DNA of 64,000 nucleotides, from NCBI GenBank assembly GCA_963921825.1, contig OY997589.1, positions 75,686,523-75,750,522 of the forward strand, given 5' to 3'. Below, in pieces: positions 33,562-45,952 of this stretch. Each line of letters opens with the position of its first letter. Position 1 is the first letter of the stretch. A model generated the notes under the pieces. That model saw only the letters and a list, made by a program, of their open reading frames with translations, did not search any database and was not told where the DNA came from. Origin of the DNA: Erodium maritimum (taxonomy: Eukaryota; Streptophyta; Magnoliopsida; Geraniales; Geraniaceae). The position numbers and the translations under genes were made by a program.

Positions 33562-34608
33562 GGAAAATTTGGAAAAATATGCTTCACAACATAGCATATT
33601 TTTTTTAGTATACTACTATGATTCAATATTTGTAAATCTATGCTTTTAAAATATTTTACGACAAAAATATCCTATTACTATTTGTTTAAATTCCAAAATA
33701 AATTGTATATGAGAGGATTTGAACCATGATTGTTTAAGAAAAAATGTTTGGACTTAACCACTTGTGCTAAATTACTAATATGTATTGTAGCCTTTTATTA
33801 CTTTTTTACTATACTTTATTATATACTAAGTTCTCGTACTACACCTAAATTTAAAATACTAATATGAATAATTGAAAAATACTTATGGTGAACTCTGCAC
33901 GTTTTGCAAATACTTACGGTGTATTTTTTTGTTACAAATACTTATAGTGTATTATTTTTCATGCGTTAAAAGTGTGAAAACTAACGGAAAATTGGGATTT
34001 TAGAGGGTGTGCAACGTTAAATTTTCAAAATAAATAAATAAATATGGGTATACCGTAAGTATTTCAAAATAAATAACTGTGTATACCAAAATAAATACTA
34101 TTTAAAAATATATTTGTATATATATACATATTTATTTATTTTGGAAATTTTAAAGTTTTACATGCTCTAAAATCCCAATTTTCCGTTAGTTTTCACACTT
34201 TTCCACATGAAAAATAATATATAGTAAGTATTTTCAACAAAAAAACAGTACAACGTAAGTATTTACAAAACGTACAGAGTTCACCATAAGTATTTTTCAA
34301 TCATCCGTATTTTTATTCTAAATTTTGGTGTAGTACGAGAACTTAGTATATAATAAAATATAGTAAAATAAATAATAAAAGGTTATAATACATATAAGTA
34401 ATTTAGTACAAGTGGTTAAGTTCAAATATTTTTTCTTGAACAACCATGGTTCAAATCCTCTCCTATACAATTTATTTTGAGATTTAAATTAATAATAAGG
34501 GTATTTTTGTCCTAAAATATTTCAAAAGCATAGATTTACAAATATTGAATTATAGTGGCATACTAAAAAAATATGCTATGTTATGAAGCATAGATTTCCA
34601 AATTTCCC
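33562..34608. mobile_element. Foldback transposon: two arms of about 480-500 bp
   Basis: The left arm (33562 to about 34065) and the right arm (about 34130 to 34608) are inverted copies almost to the centre near 34095. The ends are GGAAAATTTGGAAA and the inverse of TTTCCAAATTTCCC. Flanks GTTTTATTA (33553-33561) and TTTTTATTA (34609-34617) agree at 8 of 9 bases, as for a Mutator-type 9-bp duplication. No protein. Each arm carries a tRNA-like pair of words (right arm: TAGTACAAGTGGTTAAG at 34404 and GGTTCAAATCC at 34448), resembling RNA polymerase III boxes A and B. Confidence 0.85.
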
Positions 34609-34617
34609 TTTTTATTA

Positions 34618-34840
34618 TTATTATTTTTGAAACGGGAAAAAAGTAGTATTACGATAAAATTGTGTTTACAAGGAGGGACCTAACAGTCCTGGATATCAGC
34701 TTTTGTCCCAATCGGCCGTAGCCCATCAGGCGCACATGGTTCCATACATATAGTCTGCTTTTTGTTACAGATCCAAACACAAGAGTTCCTCGATCCAACG
34801 TTTCAAACTGAATGTAAATAACGATATAAAATCTACCTAG
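34618..34840. other. Spacer left of LINE copy E
   Basis: Probably includes the 3' end of copy E (minus strand), but no clear A-tail was found. Confidence 0.3.
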
Positions 34841-36055
34841 CCAAAATCTTATTCGACCTAAAACAATAAAAATAGATTGAGACGAAGCCTATACTGCGGA
34901 TTCCCCGAGACCTTCCGACTGCAGGTGTCCCGGGTCTGTGGGTATAGGCCCTAGACGGTCCTTCCCACCCCCGCCCTGGAGGATCATTCACCCCCCGGGA
35001 GGTGAGAACCCCCCGAGCTGACTTCCCTTTCATGTTCCTGCGCAGTGGTGGACGACACCAGCAAAGGCTCATGTGGTATCTCATGTGTTGTCTCCCGGGT
35101 CGATGGCTTATAACCCGTCTTGATCACCCTAGGTCTGGGTCCAATGGCGGTAGTGAATCTCAGGATCCCTCTGCGAGCCAAAGTACAGTCCTTCAAATCT
35201 CCCAACCTAGGGTCCGGTGACCATTTCCTGGTGCCTATCTTCCTCTATGGTCTAAGACGGCCAGACGCCACCCCATTCCAGTTGACCACCACTGGGCTCA
35301 GAGCACGGTCCTGAGCAAGACTATCACGATCCCCCATGGCTGCATAAGCAATAGGGTTAGTAGTAGTCATACGGGGTGCATGCACACTAGTGTTCGGGAG
35401 TACCCTAGGGTTTTCATGCACCCTAGGGTTTTCATGCACCCTACGGTTTATGACTCCCCCCGGGTATAATGGCCGCATGGGGCGACCAAACCCTATCTGG
35501 TATTCTGGCGGCCATGGAAGACGATGGTCTTGTTCCCGCCGATACAGATATGGTTCAAAACTTGACGGTGGGAGGCCGTCAGCCAGATCCCGACCCTGTG
35601 ATCCTTCCCAGTGCATCCATCGGTACCGGTCCGGTTGAAGGTGTTGATTCCAGTGACGACCTTCAACGGGCCGATCCGGTTCCATCTGCGGCGCTCCGAT
35701 CCAGAACGGGAACGACCACATCGTATCCCGAGGTGCTCCATGCATGAACCACCCGTCATGGATGGGCATGACCGCCGGAGGCCTGGGATGGCCGTGCATG
35801 CCGGGACGAGTCCAGGCAAGGAGCTCCGGCGCCCACGGTCCACTAGGGCTCGAGCATTGATGGCGATGAGGCGGCGGAACCATGGCTGCGACAGGAGATC
35901 GTGTGTGCTGAAGTGACGGGGGCGGCGCGATCAATGGAACGTGCGTTGATGGGGACGATCGTCGTGGTGGTGGACCGGTGGGGGGCTGCGGGGACGACGA
36001 ACCCTGGCGGCTAGGATAGAAAGGACCCTGGTGGCTAGGGTAGACGAGAGCTTTT
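34841..36055 (-). pseudogene. LINE ORF1-only relic, copy E (inverted relative to D)
   Basis: On the minus strand a GC-rich start near 36055 (CTCTCGTCTACCCTAGCC) leads to an open frame 35934-35245. The frame is rich in Pro, Arg and His, with HENPRVHENPRV repeats from a tandem duplication. The 3' portion (34990-34870) matches copy D (CCTATACCCACAGACCC). I see no intact DUF4283 or polymerase. The family assignment depends on the D match. Confidence 0.55.
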
Positions 36056-36536
36056 TGTTTCTGAATTTATAATATTGCACTGTTTATTTATTATGTAGTC
36101 ACTGTTTATTTATAGTGCGTTTGATTAAGAAAAAACAAACTTGATTAAGAAAATTCACTCATATAATGCGTTTGATACAACACGATAATTCAATGCTTTT
36201 AAAGTTAACAATGTACCATAACTATCATTTCAATTTCATCATCAATAATTCAATTTTCTTTAGCAAAAGATAAGTACCTAATGACCCAAAAGTGACCTCA
36301 AAGAAAGAGAGAATCAGATCAGCCAGCTCCTCTACTTTTTCCCTGCAGCATGATCAGTACCTTTCACCTCTACCAACCTTTTTTCCCCTCGTGAACTGCA
36401 AATCAACAATACACGTTTAATGAGAAATTATGATAGAAAAGAAAATATAAAAATAAACTTCATGCTCGAGAGAAGCGGGCTCCAAATATCTGGTTAACTC
36501 AAATAGGGATTTGCAGGAGACATATTATGGGATAAA
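36056..36536. other. Unassigned sequence
   Basis: AT-rich. GTGCGTTTGATTAAG and AATGCGTTTGATACA recur (36115-36175), but no element could be delimited. Confidence 0.35.
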
Positions 36537-36552
36537 CTAATAATTAAATGTT

Positions 36553-38538
36553 TTTTTATATATAAATGATGGTTTTATTCATTAGTTTTGAAGTAAACAT
36601 TACGAAGCTGAGAAAAAATCCCAAATAACCTTCAAAAGACAAGAAAAAAAAATCCAAGATAGGAGAATTATCTCGTACCAGAAGAAACAAAACAAAATGA
36701 AGGGGAGTTTAGTCATAGTGTAAGACTGGACTCCTCAACCAGAACACCAGCCATCTTATAAATGTTGAAATTGTGAAACTGAAGCTTGAAGAAGACTGCA
36801 TCAATAGACTCAAACTGATGCCTAAAAACAGCGGAGTTTCTCTGGTGTGCCAAAAACATAAATAGGCCACCTTGACCCAAATATTCCACCAACTTCGTCG
36901 ACCTAGCCCTCCATGCAAAAAGAGTTGAAATGCAATCCCCCGACATGATCCAAATAATAGACCACCAAGAAAATACCTTGGACCACAACAGCCAAGGGAA
37001 ATCACAATGAAGGAAGAGATACGAGGAGTCCTCGAAAACCCGAGAGCAGAAGCTACAGAGCATATTATTGATAGATATCTGAATTCCTCGATCCTCCAAA
37101 AAAGACTTTGTAGGGACGACATTATGAGCCAATAACCAAACCAAGGAACTATACTTGGGGGGAAGATTCTTGATCCAAAGAATTCCCGCCCAAGGAACAG
37201 GAGATGGTCCAGAATCTGAGAGTAAAAGAAAAGCAGAGGCTGTAGAAAAACCAGCTTCCCTTTGAGACCAAATGACCAAATCAGGGGATTTCGGCCTGAC
37301 ACAAACCGAACTCAAGAGCTCCATGAGCAAAGCCGAGTCATCCCACTCATAAGTAAAGATAAAGGAGCGACGATAATCGATATGCCAAGAACCATCAAGC
37401 CACATCTCTCCAATACGCTACCATTTACCTAGGCAAATGAGATAAAGCCGGGGAAAACGATAACGAAGGGCCACTGTGCCAACCAAAACATCCTACCAAA
37501 AATGAATGTGAACCCCACAACCAAGCCTCCAATGTAGACTTTGATTTCCAAAAAGATTTCGGAAAGTCGGATCCTCAGACAATGCCATAATATGACTGAA
37601 GAAGAACGAGGAACCTGGTGTATCAATAGCAGTGAGATCCCATTCAGACAAAGCCCAACCATACTTCGCGCACAACACACGCTTCCAGAGAGATTCCTTC
37701 TCATAGGCAAAGCGCCAAAACCACTTAGCCAACATGCTATTATTTACCCTCTCCAGGCCCTGGATACCAAGACCACCTTCAATCTTAAGTCTACACACAG
37801 TGGACCATTGGACTTTGCAAAACACCTGAGACCGTGCCCTATTATGCCACAAGAAACGTCGTCTCCAAGCTTCGAATTCTCGAATGACACCCTTGGGGGC
37901 CCTGAACAGGGACATAAAAAAGATAGGCAAAGCAGATAAAGTGGATTTAATCAAAACTAACCTGCATGGCATGGAAAGATTCTTCGTTTTCCAAAGAGCA
38001 AGGGAGTCCTTGAACTTTTTCACAACCGGGTCCCAGAAAGAGATACGTCTGGTGTTAGCACCCAAGTTGAAACCAAGGTATTTAATGGGAAGTGATCCCA
38101 CCAGACAACCCAAAGAGGAAGCAACAGACTCAGAAGAGAAGGATCTGGCATTCAAGATAATTGTAGTGGACTTGTCAAAATTAATTTTAAGCCCTGAGCT
38201 GAGCTGAAAAGTAAGGAGAGTACTCTTAAGCCTCAAGAGATCATCAATTGAGTCTCGCACAAAAAGCAGGGTATCATCAGTGAACTACAAGTGGGGAATA
38301 ATAGGACCTGAAGAGCATATTTGCACCCCAGAAAACTCTCCCATCCTGATACCTTCCTCAATGACTTGATTTAAACCTTCTGCAGCAATCAAGAAGATAA
38401 AAGGGGAGAGGGGGCATCCCTGTCTAATCCTATTAAGTATAGGAAAATCATGACTAGGAGAGTCGTTCACAAGAACTGCTACAAAAGCTCTGAAGCAGGA
38501 AGCCATTCAAAAACACCGTTTTTGCCCAAAACCCATGC
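36553..38538 (-). mobile_element. 5'-truncated L1-type LINE with 16-bp target-site duplication
   Basis: CTAATAATTAAATGTT occurs at 36537-36552 and 38539-38554 as a perfect 16-bp duplication. On the minus strand the element starts in the middle of the reverse transcriptase (5' truncation) and ends in an A-run (T-run at 36553 on the plus strand). Truncated copies with variable-length duplications and A-tails are the normal product of target-primed reverse transcription. Confidence 0.93.
36709..38506 (-). pseudogene. LINE ORF2 C-terminal part: reverse transcriptase and zf-RVT
   Basis: From right to left: NRIRQGCPLSPFIFLIAAEG, then a stop immediately before FTDDTLLF (catalytic FxDD), SGLKINFDKS and LPIKYLGF. 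The thumb region follows, with WKTKNLSMPCRLVLIKSTLS and LKIEGGLGIQGLERVN. A second frame from 37405 holds a zinc-binding zf-RVT domain (WILWIKNLPPK-like, LCSFC and LFLHCDFPW). No RNase H is seen. At least one stop and one frameshift (near 37490) break it. The endonuclease and fingers are missing through truncation. Confidence 0.93.
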
Positions 38539-38550
38539 CTAATAATTAAA

Positions 38551-39487
38551 TGTTGGACGAAAGTTAATTTGGACAAAGTGAGAACGGATAATTTGATCTC
38601 ATTTTTTTATTGGATCGGCTCATCCTAAAATTATGCAAATATTAGCTTTGTGTTTTAGGAAGTGAGGTTTTTTCCAATGAGACATCATCTGCTCTCAACG
38701 GACAAGGGGTGGATGAAAATTTAAAGGTCAAAGATTACCCATTAAACTTGATTATTGATAAATAAAAAATGCAAATAGAAAATGCATTGTTTTTAAAAAG
38801 TCTCACATGGAAAGATTACCAAACTTTTTTGGGTTTATATTATTTTCCTATTATACTTGAATTATTTGGATGTAAGATTCTCTTTCGCGTACAAGCGCAA
38901 GGGGTGCGAATTCGGGGACCACTCAGCCTGAACATGCTAGAACTCATGTGTACACGACATGTGAGTCACGAATGTTGTTCCAGATTTGATTTCGTTGGCC
39001 ATAGTAAATTCTCAGCAATTAATTTCCAATTTTAGTTTTGGAAATTAATATACAATAAGAAAAAATTGAAAATATAATATTCTAATTTCCAAAATTCGTA
39101 TTTCCAAAATTTGATATTTACAAAATTGTAGTTTCCAAATCTAACTCTCAACTCTCTTCCCTTTTCCCTATTTAAGTACTGCTCTATTCATTATTCGTAG
39201 ACATGAAAATACCGCGAAAATTCTTCCAACACTTCTATACATGATTCGAGTTCATCAGACGTTGTCGTTGTATCTTAGGAGATTTGCTCATACGGGGCAA
39301 GAAAATTGGTTTGTGGGCCTCGAAAAATCAGTTCTCTCTCCGATCATCGTGTGAGGTCATTGTATCTTGTTTACATTTATACTACGATTTTATTCTTCAT
39401 CTTACTCTGTGTAATTCGACCTTTTCATTAATAATACATGCTTGAGTTTATCTGTTCAATATTGAATATGGACTAACCCATCTAACA
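38551..39487 (+). repeat. Probable solo LTR, Ty1/copia-like
   Basis: Begins TGTTGGACG and ends CATCTAACA, giving TGTTRG...CYAACA ends. Flanks are TTAAA (38546-38550) and CTAAA (39488-39492), which agree at four of five bases. It contains a TATA-like CCCTATTTAAG at 39167 followed by a transcript-like segment. GTCGTTGTATCTTAGGAGA at 39259 resembles a segment in the LTR at 53840-54375. No primer binding site follows, hence solo. The LINE at 36553-38538 inserted across its left edge. Confidence 0.6.
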
Positions 39488-42400
39488 CTAAAATCCCATT
39501 TATATCCGTATTAGTTATCACTGACCCATACAAGTTGAGCATAAAACATAAACGAGTAAAATTGCCCCACTTCTCTCTCTAATGAAAATAGTAGAGCTTC
39601 TTGTCTTCCAAAGTAATGCCGCTCCACAGAAGCGATGACTCTTCATTGCCTGTCCAAACATATATAGGTAGAATTTTTCCCGAGAATAGAGCATTCTTCA
39701 TCGACCGGATCTTGATTTCCTCTAGTTCTTCATTCTCAAGGAGACCATGGGCATTTGTTCTACTATAGGTGAATAGGTCATAGGCTTTCTATTTCCGTTT
39801 AAGGACAATGAGGTGACCCTAATCAAGGAACCATGTTCTTTCCAACAACATCTTCTTCTCTTCCAAGACCTCGCCTCATATGTACAATCGTTCGGCCTGG
39901 TTTTCCACCACACCAAAATGTGGGTGCCGGTTCACGACCTTTCTCTGCATGCAGTGAACAAAGGAGTGGGAGAGTAGTTCGAAAAAAAAATATGAGGACA
40001 TTTTTCACGGTGGACTGCGTCCGAAACAAAATGTGTTGAGGAAGCACGTGTAGGTGCAGATCTGTTTCGACATTCGCGAACCCCTTAGGCACAAAAATCA
40101 AAATCAGGGAGGGTGATCCAACTAACATATGGCCTCCTAGGATATATCCTCAAAGAATGTCGGACAGTGTAGGGGAATATAGGAATGAGGGTCCAATGCT
40201 TCACATAAGCAGTTAAGGCCCGATATCCAAAGGACATAATTTCCTTCAATGGGATTGGGAGACAGGAAGGACGATACAAACACCAGAATGATAGGGAAAA
40301 CTCCACATCACAGGGCTAACATCACAATCTATGCTAGCCCCACAATTCGGGACACTCCGAAAAAAGCACATATGATACAAGGTTTATTGGGAAGGAGCAA
40401 CACAACATGCCCAAACATCACAAAGAATAACAAGAAGTTCCCCAGGATCGATTTGTACATCACCTAAGACAACCCTGCCTTTCTTACTAGGCCCATACCA
40501 GATTCTAAATCCAAGTGAAGAATAAGGATAAACTCTCACATGTTCCCTAAGGAGTCTTATCCCAGAGCATTATACATTCACCCCATCTTGGAGGAAGAAA
40601 AAGACGGAGAGCCCGCCCAACCCTACAAGAAGAAAGGGATAAGTTAGTAAGGCATGTGGTGCCAACAAAGAAAAAGCCCCGACCAATTGAAAGGCACGAG
40701 AAAGTGCCATATTATTGGCCATGAATCTTATCAGTTCGGATCATGTACCAACGATCACGCCAAAAGAGGTCATCAAGCAAACAAAAATGTATAATTATCC
40801 TCGCATTGATCCATATGTTACTTGGATCATTGTATATGGGACTCGAGGAGTGACCACATACAATTCCTATATCGGAGTCTTCTCGACTTACTCCGCAAAC
40901 TAGAGATTGCGGCAAAAGTAGATTCCTAATTATTCATCCAATCGAAAGAAGAGGAGATATCAGGCTGGAGCCATCTTATGTACGAATGATTACTAACGAA
41001 TCTCTTTTCTTGATTCCAAGATATAGGACCGTTAGGATAAATGAAATTCAGTTCAAATTTATAGGGCTCATGTCCAGCCCCCAACTCTAGTCAAAGAGAC
41101 AACCATTTCACAACTTCGAAGCATCTTTAAGATCCGAATCTTAGGACGACTAACCATAGACATGAGTTCATATTTGCAGTACATGTCAGGAAATTTCCAC
41201 TGGTATTTTCATTTCTTTAATAGTTAAACAATATAATATTACTACTAAGATATTATACATTGAGAATTTATTTAAAAATAATAGATGCACAACTCATTAA
41301 ATAACTAAATGGTCGTTTGTTTTATTTTCATTTGTTTTTAAGGTATAAATATAGATTAATTTGAAGTAAAATGCCTGAAAGATACGACCAAATTAAACCA
41401 GAAACTATAATTAAAATTGAAAGAGAAAAAATCAACAAATGTATAATCGAAAATATCAAAAGCTATAACACGAACACTTACCGGGACAAGTGCCAACATA
41501 AATAAAAAAGGGTATTCCGTGATATTAATGTAACGACGATGGAAGACCGAGTAGAAGGCTTGGCTTTCCTATCCTTGAAAATCCGGTTTGCTGCAAGTGC
41601 ATTGTCTCATGTCCTAGATTACAACTTCTAGTGTTCTCCTTCTAATAGATGTGAGGGCTTTGAATTGGTAGGGTATGTTGAAATTGCCCGACTAGACAAG
41701 AGACAAACTAATATCTAATGGTGGTGGCACCACCCTGGACGAGATAATTGAGAAGTACCAACCCAACCACCCCCATAGAGTATCATTCAGATAGGCGATT
41801 GAACATCTCGCTTTCGTTTGTTGCACCGATAACCTGGAAAACCTAACTCCAACTCCTAGTGAAACCCCAAGGCATGTCCGAAACGAAATCCCCCTACTAA
41901 TTCCTATTACCGCTAAGGAGTTTGGTGATGTAAAAGCATTCTACAACTCGAAAAAACTTAAAGATCTCATCTTGTGGTGGAAACACGAGTCATGTTTCCG
42001 CACTACACCAGATGATAAGACGTAGATTAGGCTCGCGATCTCCGTAGGGTTGAGCCATAAACACTGTTTCCCCCAATGGGTTTTAACCCTTACGCTTTGC
42101 CCATATGGAACTTCATCGTGTTGATAGCCACTAGTATTGTATTAAGTTCTGGCCAATGCAATATCAACTGGTAGGGATGATAAGTCTTTATCGTAACCAT
42201 CTCCTCTAGGACGTTGATCTCCTTAGTCGCACCATCATCGTTAGGACTAGGGAACCGAGCAAGGTTCCCCCATCAAAAAGGACTCCAAACCCCGAGCCTT
42301 CACAGCCAGAAGTAATGGCCACACATCCCACACGCTGGTGCCGAACAAGATTATTAGAGATGGTATCGTTTTCTCCTCGACTGGCCTTTTCCTTTCTCTC

Positions 42401-43015
42401 ACTTCGTCTAACGTGACCACAACCAGAGTCAGGCTCAACATGCATGTCGGTGGAACTAGTCTTTACGTGGCTGGTGTGGGCCAACGTCATCGAGACCGGT
42501 TTTCGTCCTCTCCTCGGTTTTCTCGGTCTGGGTTTGGTTGCCTAGGTTGTTCCCATCATCCTCCCACCATCGTCGAGGCCGATTTTAGGCCTCTTCTTAG
42601 TTTCCTCGGCCTGGGTCTGATGGCTTGGGCTGTTCCCGTCATCCTCCTACCGTCATCACCAGGTCATAGACCACATGAACGTGAAGTGGTGAAGAGTTTC
42701 CCCGAGATCGATCGAACGGAGTACGAGCGATGGTGTTCCTATCAAAGGGTCCAAACTCGATCTACCAGATCAATAACATGAGTCGAGGCCTTAATGTAGA
42801 CAACGGTGGGATGGACAAGATGGTCACCTACGACGGAAGGCTAGCCGACAGAGGAAAGACACGTAGGGGGTGACGACACCGTTTTTGAGACAATAACTAT
42901 ATTCGTTTGAGCTGAAAGAAAAAGAGAGCACTAGGTTTCCCGTTTTTATTTTTATATTAATAATGATTAGTACTCAAAACAAAAACACTACGATTAACGA
43001 CCTGAACATGATTAC
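39488..43015. other. Unassigned 3.5-kb block, probably decayed transposon
   Basis: Many short frames with interspersed stops. The longest readable stretches (40249-40467, 40715-40903, 41740-42060 plus) do not match a family I recognise. The composition suggests ancient coding DNA from a retroelement. A tandem duplication lies at 42500-42663. I cannot assign it. Confidence 0.35.
42500..42663. repeat. 83-bp tandem duplication
   Basis: Two units (42500-42582, 42583-42663) share the skeleton TTTT...CTC..TCTTAG/TTTTCTCGG.CTGGGT.TG, GTTCCC.TCATCCTCC.ACC. They differ mainly by transitions. Confidence 0.8.
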
Positions 43016-43093
43016 ATTTATTTTTTTACAAAATTAAAAACATGAGCTCTACTAGGGTTTCAGAACCTCTAGTCCAGGCGGCGGCTTTTCTCC

Positions 43094-43690
43094 CACTACT
43101 GATGATCTTGACCTGGGGGACGGATCAGATCCGTCTCCCAGGTTAGCTTATCCGTCGGCCTGGATCTTGGCTGACGGATACATCCGTCGGCCAGGTCTCG
43201 TCGGCCAAGTTTTTGGCTGACGGATGCAACAATCCATCGGTAAGCTGGACAATGACCCGACGGATCCCATCCGTCTACCAAAACTGAGCACCTGAGTCAC
43301 GGATCCGATCCGTCACTCTGCTTCGGTGACCCTGCCAACGGGTATGATACGTCAGGCAGGAATTTCCACCTGGCCGACATATCGGACCCGTCGGCAAGGC
43401 GTAACTTCTTGCCAGACGGATGACACCCGTCGGTAGGGTGTTATGGCTTGCCTGACGGGTCATACCAGTCGGCAAGGTGGGAAATCTTGGCAGTAGGATC
43501 CCTCCCGTCAGGCAAGTGTTTACACCATGCCGACGGATCTTTCCCGTCTGGCAAGACTTCCACCCTGTCGAGGTCTGCCATATGTCGGTCAAGGTTTAAC
43601 ACCCTGCCGACGGGTGCTATCCGTCGGCCAGGTCTAAACCTGTCCGATGGATGTAGATGCTTGTATCCGTCAGCCAAGTTTGAGTAGAAA
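43094..43690. repeat. Left subterminal repeat array of the CACTA element
   Basis: At least fifteen copies of GACGGATNNNATCCGTC / CCGTCGGCCAGG in both orientations. In En/Spm such motifs are the binding sites of TNPA. Open frames across this array (43096-43815) are repeat-derived. Confidence 0.9.
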
Positions 43691-43936
43691 AACAAAAAAA
43701 ATGTTTCAAAATTCATGCACCCAACCGTGCAGTAAAATGTACCTGTTCCTGTACCATCCAAACAGTAATAACAGCAAGCACATACAAACCATAAACACGG
43801 CAACCAAACATTCAACCGACATTATCAAATATAGTAGTTCTAAATAAGTTTATCAGTGCACTGAACATAAAAAGTTATCAGTTCAGGTATCCAAATATCA
43901 TAATGTTCATAGGAAAAAGGGGAGGACTGACTAAGG

Positions 43937-45793
43937 TCAAGATGGCGGGGCTGATGGCGGGGTCTCTGAAGCTGGAGTCGCTGATGTAGGAGTCGCTGAC
44001 GGTCTAACAGAAGAAGGCACGATGCTGTTCTGCTGAGTGGAAGCCCAAGAGTTGAACAACTCCCGGAATTGAGCTTGTTCAGTAGCTTGGGCAACAATCC
44101 TGGACTCCATTTCTAGGCGCTGCTCCTCCATCAACCGGCGTTGCTCCTCCAATTTCCGAGCGAACTCAGCCTGTTGATCAGCCAAGCGAGTCTTCAGGTC
44201 TTCTAGCTCCTCAGACGAGCTGACTGAATGCGCACTCGAGCACCCACTGGCTCCCACATCCCGTTGGGTTGGGAGCTTGACCGCCTTCCCGATGCCTGAT
44301 TGGAGTCTGCCCTTCTGCTGTTTACCCGTGATAATCTGGATGAGGGGGAGCTCTTCCTCCAAAGTCAATGCCTTCGCCACAGTAGGCGATGAACCCTCGC
44401 ACTCTGTCACCTGTGACTACGATAACCGCTCACGGGCCTCCTCCACAACAGATTGTGCATGTGCCTGAGATACATAAAACACCAATATAATTTAAAGTTT
44501 TATACGATAAAAGAGAGAAAAACCAATAATCGTATTACCTTAATAATAAGTTATGCAAAATTTTTTAGTAAAACAAGATATACCGCTCTTTTCACGTTCT
44601 CCTTGTTGAGGTCATTTTCCTTTGTGTAGACCTCGACGTAGGCGTCGCAGCGTGGAAGGAGGGAGGATTTGGCAAGAAACCGTTTGGCCCGTTTTGCGAG
44701 CGGCATACTACCCCCGTGGTGTGCAGTCAGGTTCTGTGCTCGAGAGGCCTTGTCTTTCTCGCTCGCTTTCTACAATAAACAAATCAGATGGTAAACAATT
44801 ATAATACACTATAATTCGAAACTAATTATTGATAACTCGTGAGTAATACTTTACAGAATTTACCAAACACAATAATAAAGTACTTACTTTGAATTCCTCT
44901 GATTTGAAGTGCCTGCAGAGCCAACGGAACTGCTCCTCGCGTTCAAGGAACTCCAGCGGTGTGGGTATGTGTATCTCAGCATCGGGGTGATCGGGGTCTT
45001 TGTACTTCGGCTCCATCTTGAGGATCCACTCATGGATTTCATACTTCCATTCACGGTAGCGGCTGGATGCCGTTTCCATGACAAAATCCAGAAGCTTGGT
45101 AAAGTGTGGTCCGGTTTCGAACTCGTACAACATCTGAGAAAATAAAAACACCAGGATTAGTAATTATATAAGAAATAATTAAATGAATCAATGAATGCGA
45201 AAAGGTAATGTACGTACGCTGAGCTGGTAGAACATAACCTCCTTAGCACTTTCAGGAACTTCATGGAAGTACGTCTGGCCCATGGGGATGTAAGTCCGCA
45301 CTATGGACCCAATCACCCGTACGTCATCCTCCCTCTCAAGCGTCCCTGTCAATTCTTTACCGTTATGGCCCAAGGTTAATTTTCCCCCTGGCGGAGCCAG
45401 ATCCTTGAGCCTACGGTGGAGGTTCTTGTTGGTCACAATACCTCGCTTCCCCGTCTTGGTCTTTGTTATGGTGGAGGCCACCTCTCCTCCGGCCAGCATG
45501 GTAGCCACATCCTCATCGTCCTCCACTGATTTTTGGGAACGAATGCTCAGGACATCTTCCCTGTTGGTGGTAGATGCTGCCTCACTACCACCGGGAGAAG
45601 GGGCTGCCTCACTACAACCGCCAGAAGGAGACTCGCAGTCTCGAAGGCGCCGCATTGTAGGTGCCCGAGCCGTTTTATTTTGGGTGGAGTCTTGGGTGGT
45701 TCCACCAGATGCGCAGGGTTGCGCTCGAAGGGCCTCGGGGGCGCTCAAGAAGTTGAGCCGGTTGTAGAACTTGTTATAATTTCTCTTCCCCAT
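43937..45793 (-). pseudogene. CACTA TNPA-like protein (Transposase_24 / Ptta type), four exons
   Basis: Exons on the minus strand: 45793-45218, 45133-44888, 44769-44584 and 44464-43937. All introns are GT-AG and all junctions are in phase 0. Exon 1 carries an acidic/Ser-rich N-terminus and the conserved GKRGIVTNKNL, VIGSIVRTYIPM and VMFYQLS blocks. Exon 2 has FTKLLDFVME, YREWKYEIHEW and EFLEREEQFRWLCRHF. Exon 3 has KASEKDKASRAQNLTAHHGG. Exon 4 ends with a Glu/Arg-rich coiled coil (about 44250-44060) and a Ser/Thr/Pro tail. A single TAG after ARERLS in exon 4 would cut the 511-residue product near residue 352. This family binds subterminal repeats and is needed for excision. Confidence 0.88.
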
Positions 45794-45952
45794 CCTGCGA
45801 AGTCATGTGAACTCAAAGCATACTTTGATTTCGAAAATATAGCATAGAAACTCAAAAAAAAAATTGCAATCCTATACATACCTCACCCATAAATTTAAAG
45901 TGTACAACAGTTCGGTGCTAATGCGTGAATGTGTAAATTTAAATCAATGATA

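Noticed and set aside
36713-38207. Plus-strand frames across the truncated LINE (37541-37939, 37884-38207)
   Set aside because: Antisense shadows of the reverse transcriptase on the minus strand.
43096-43815. Open frames in the left CACTA end
   Set aside because: Translation of subterminal repeats.
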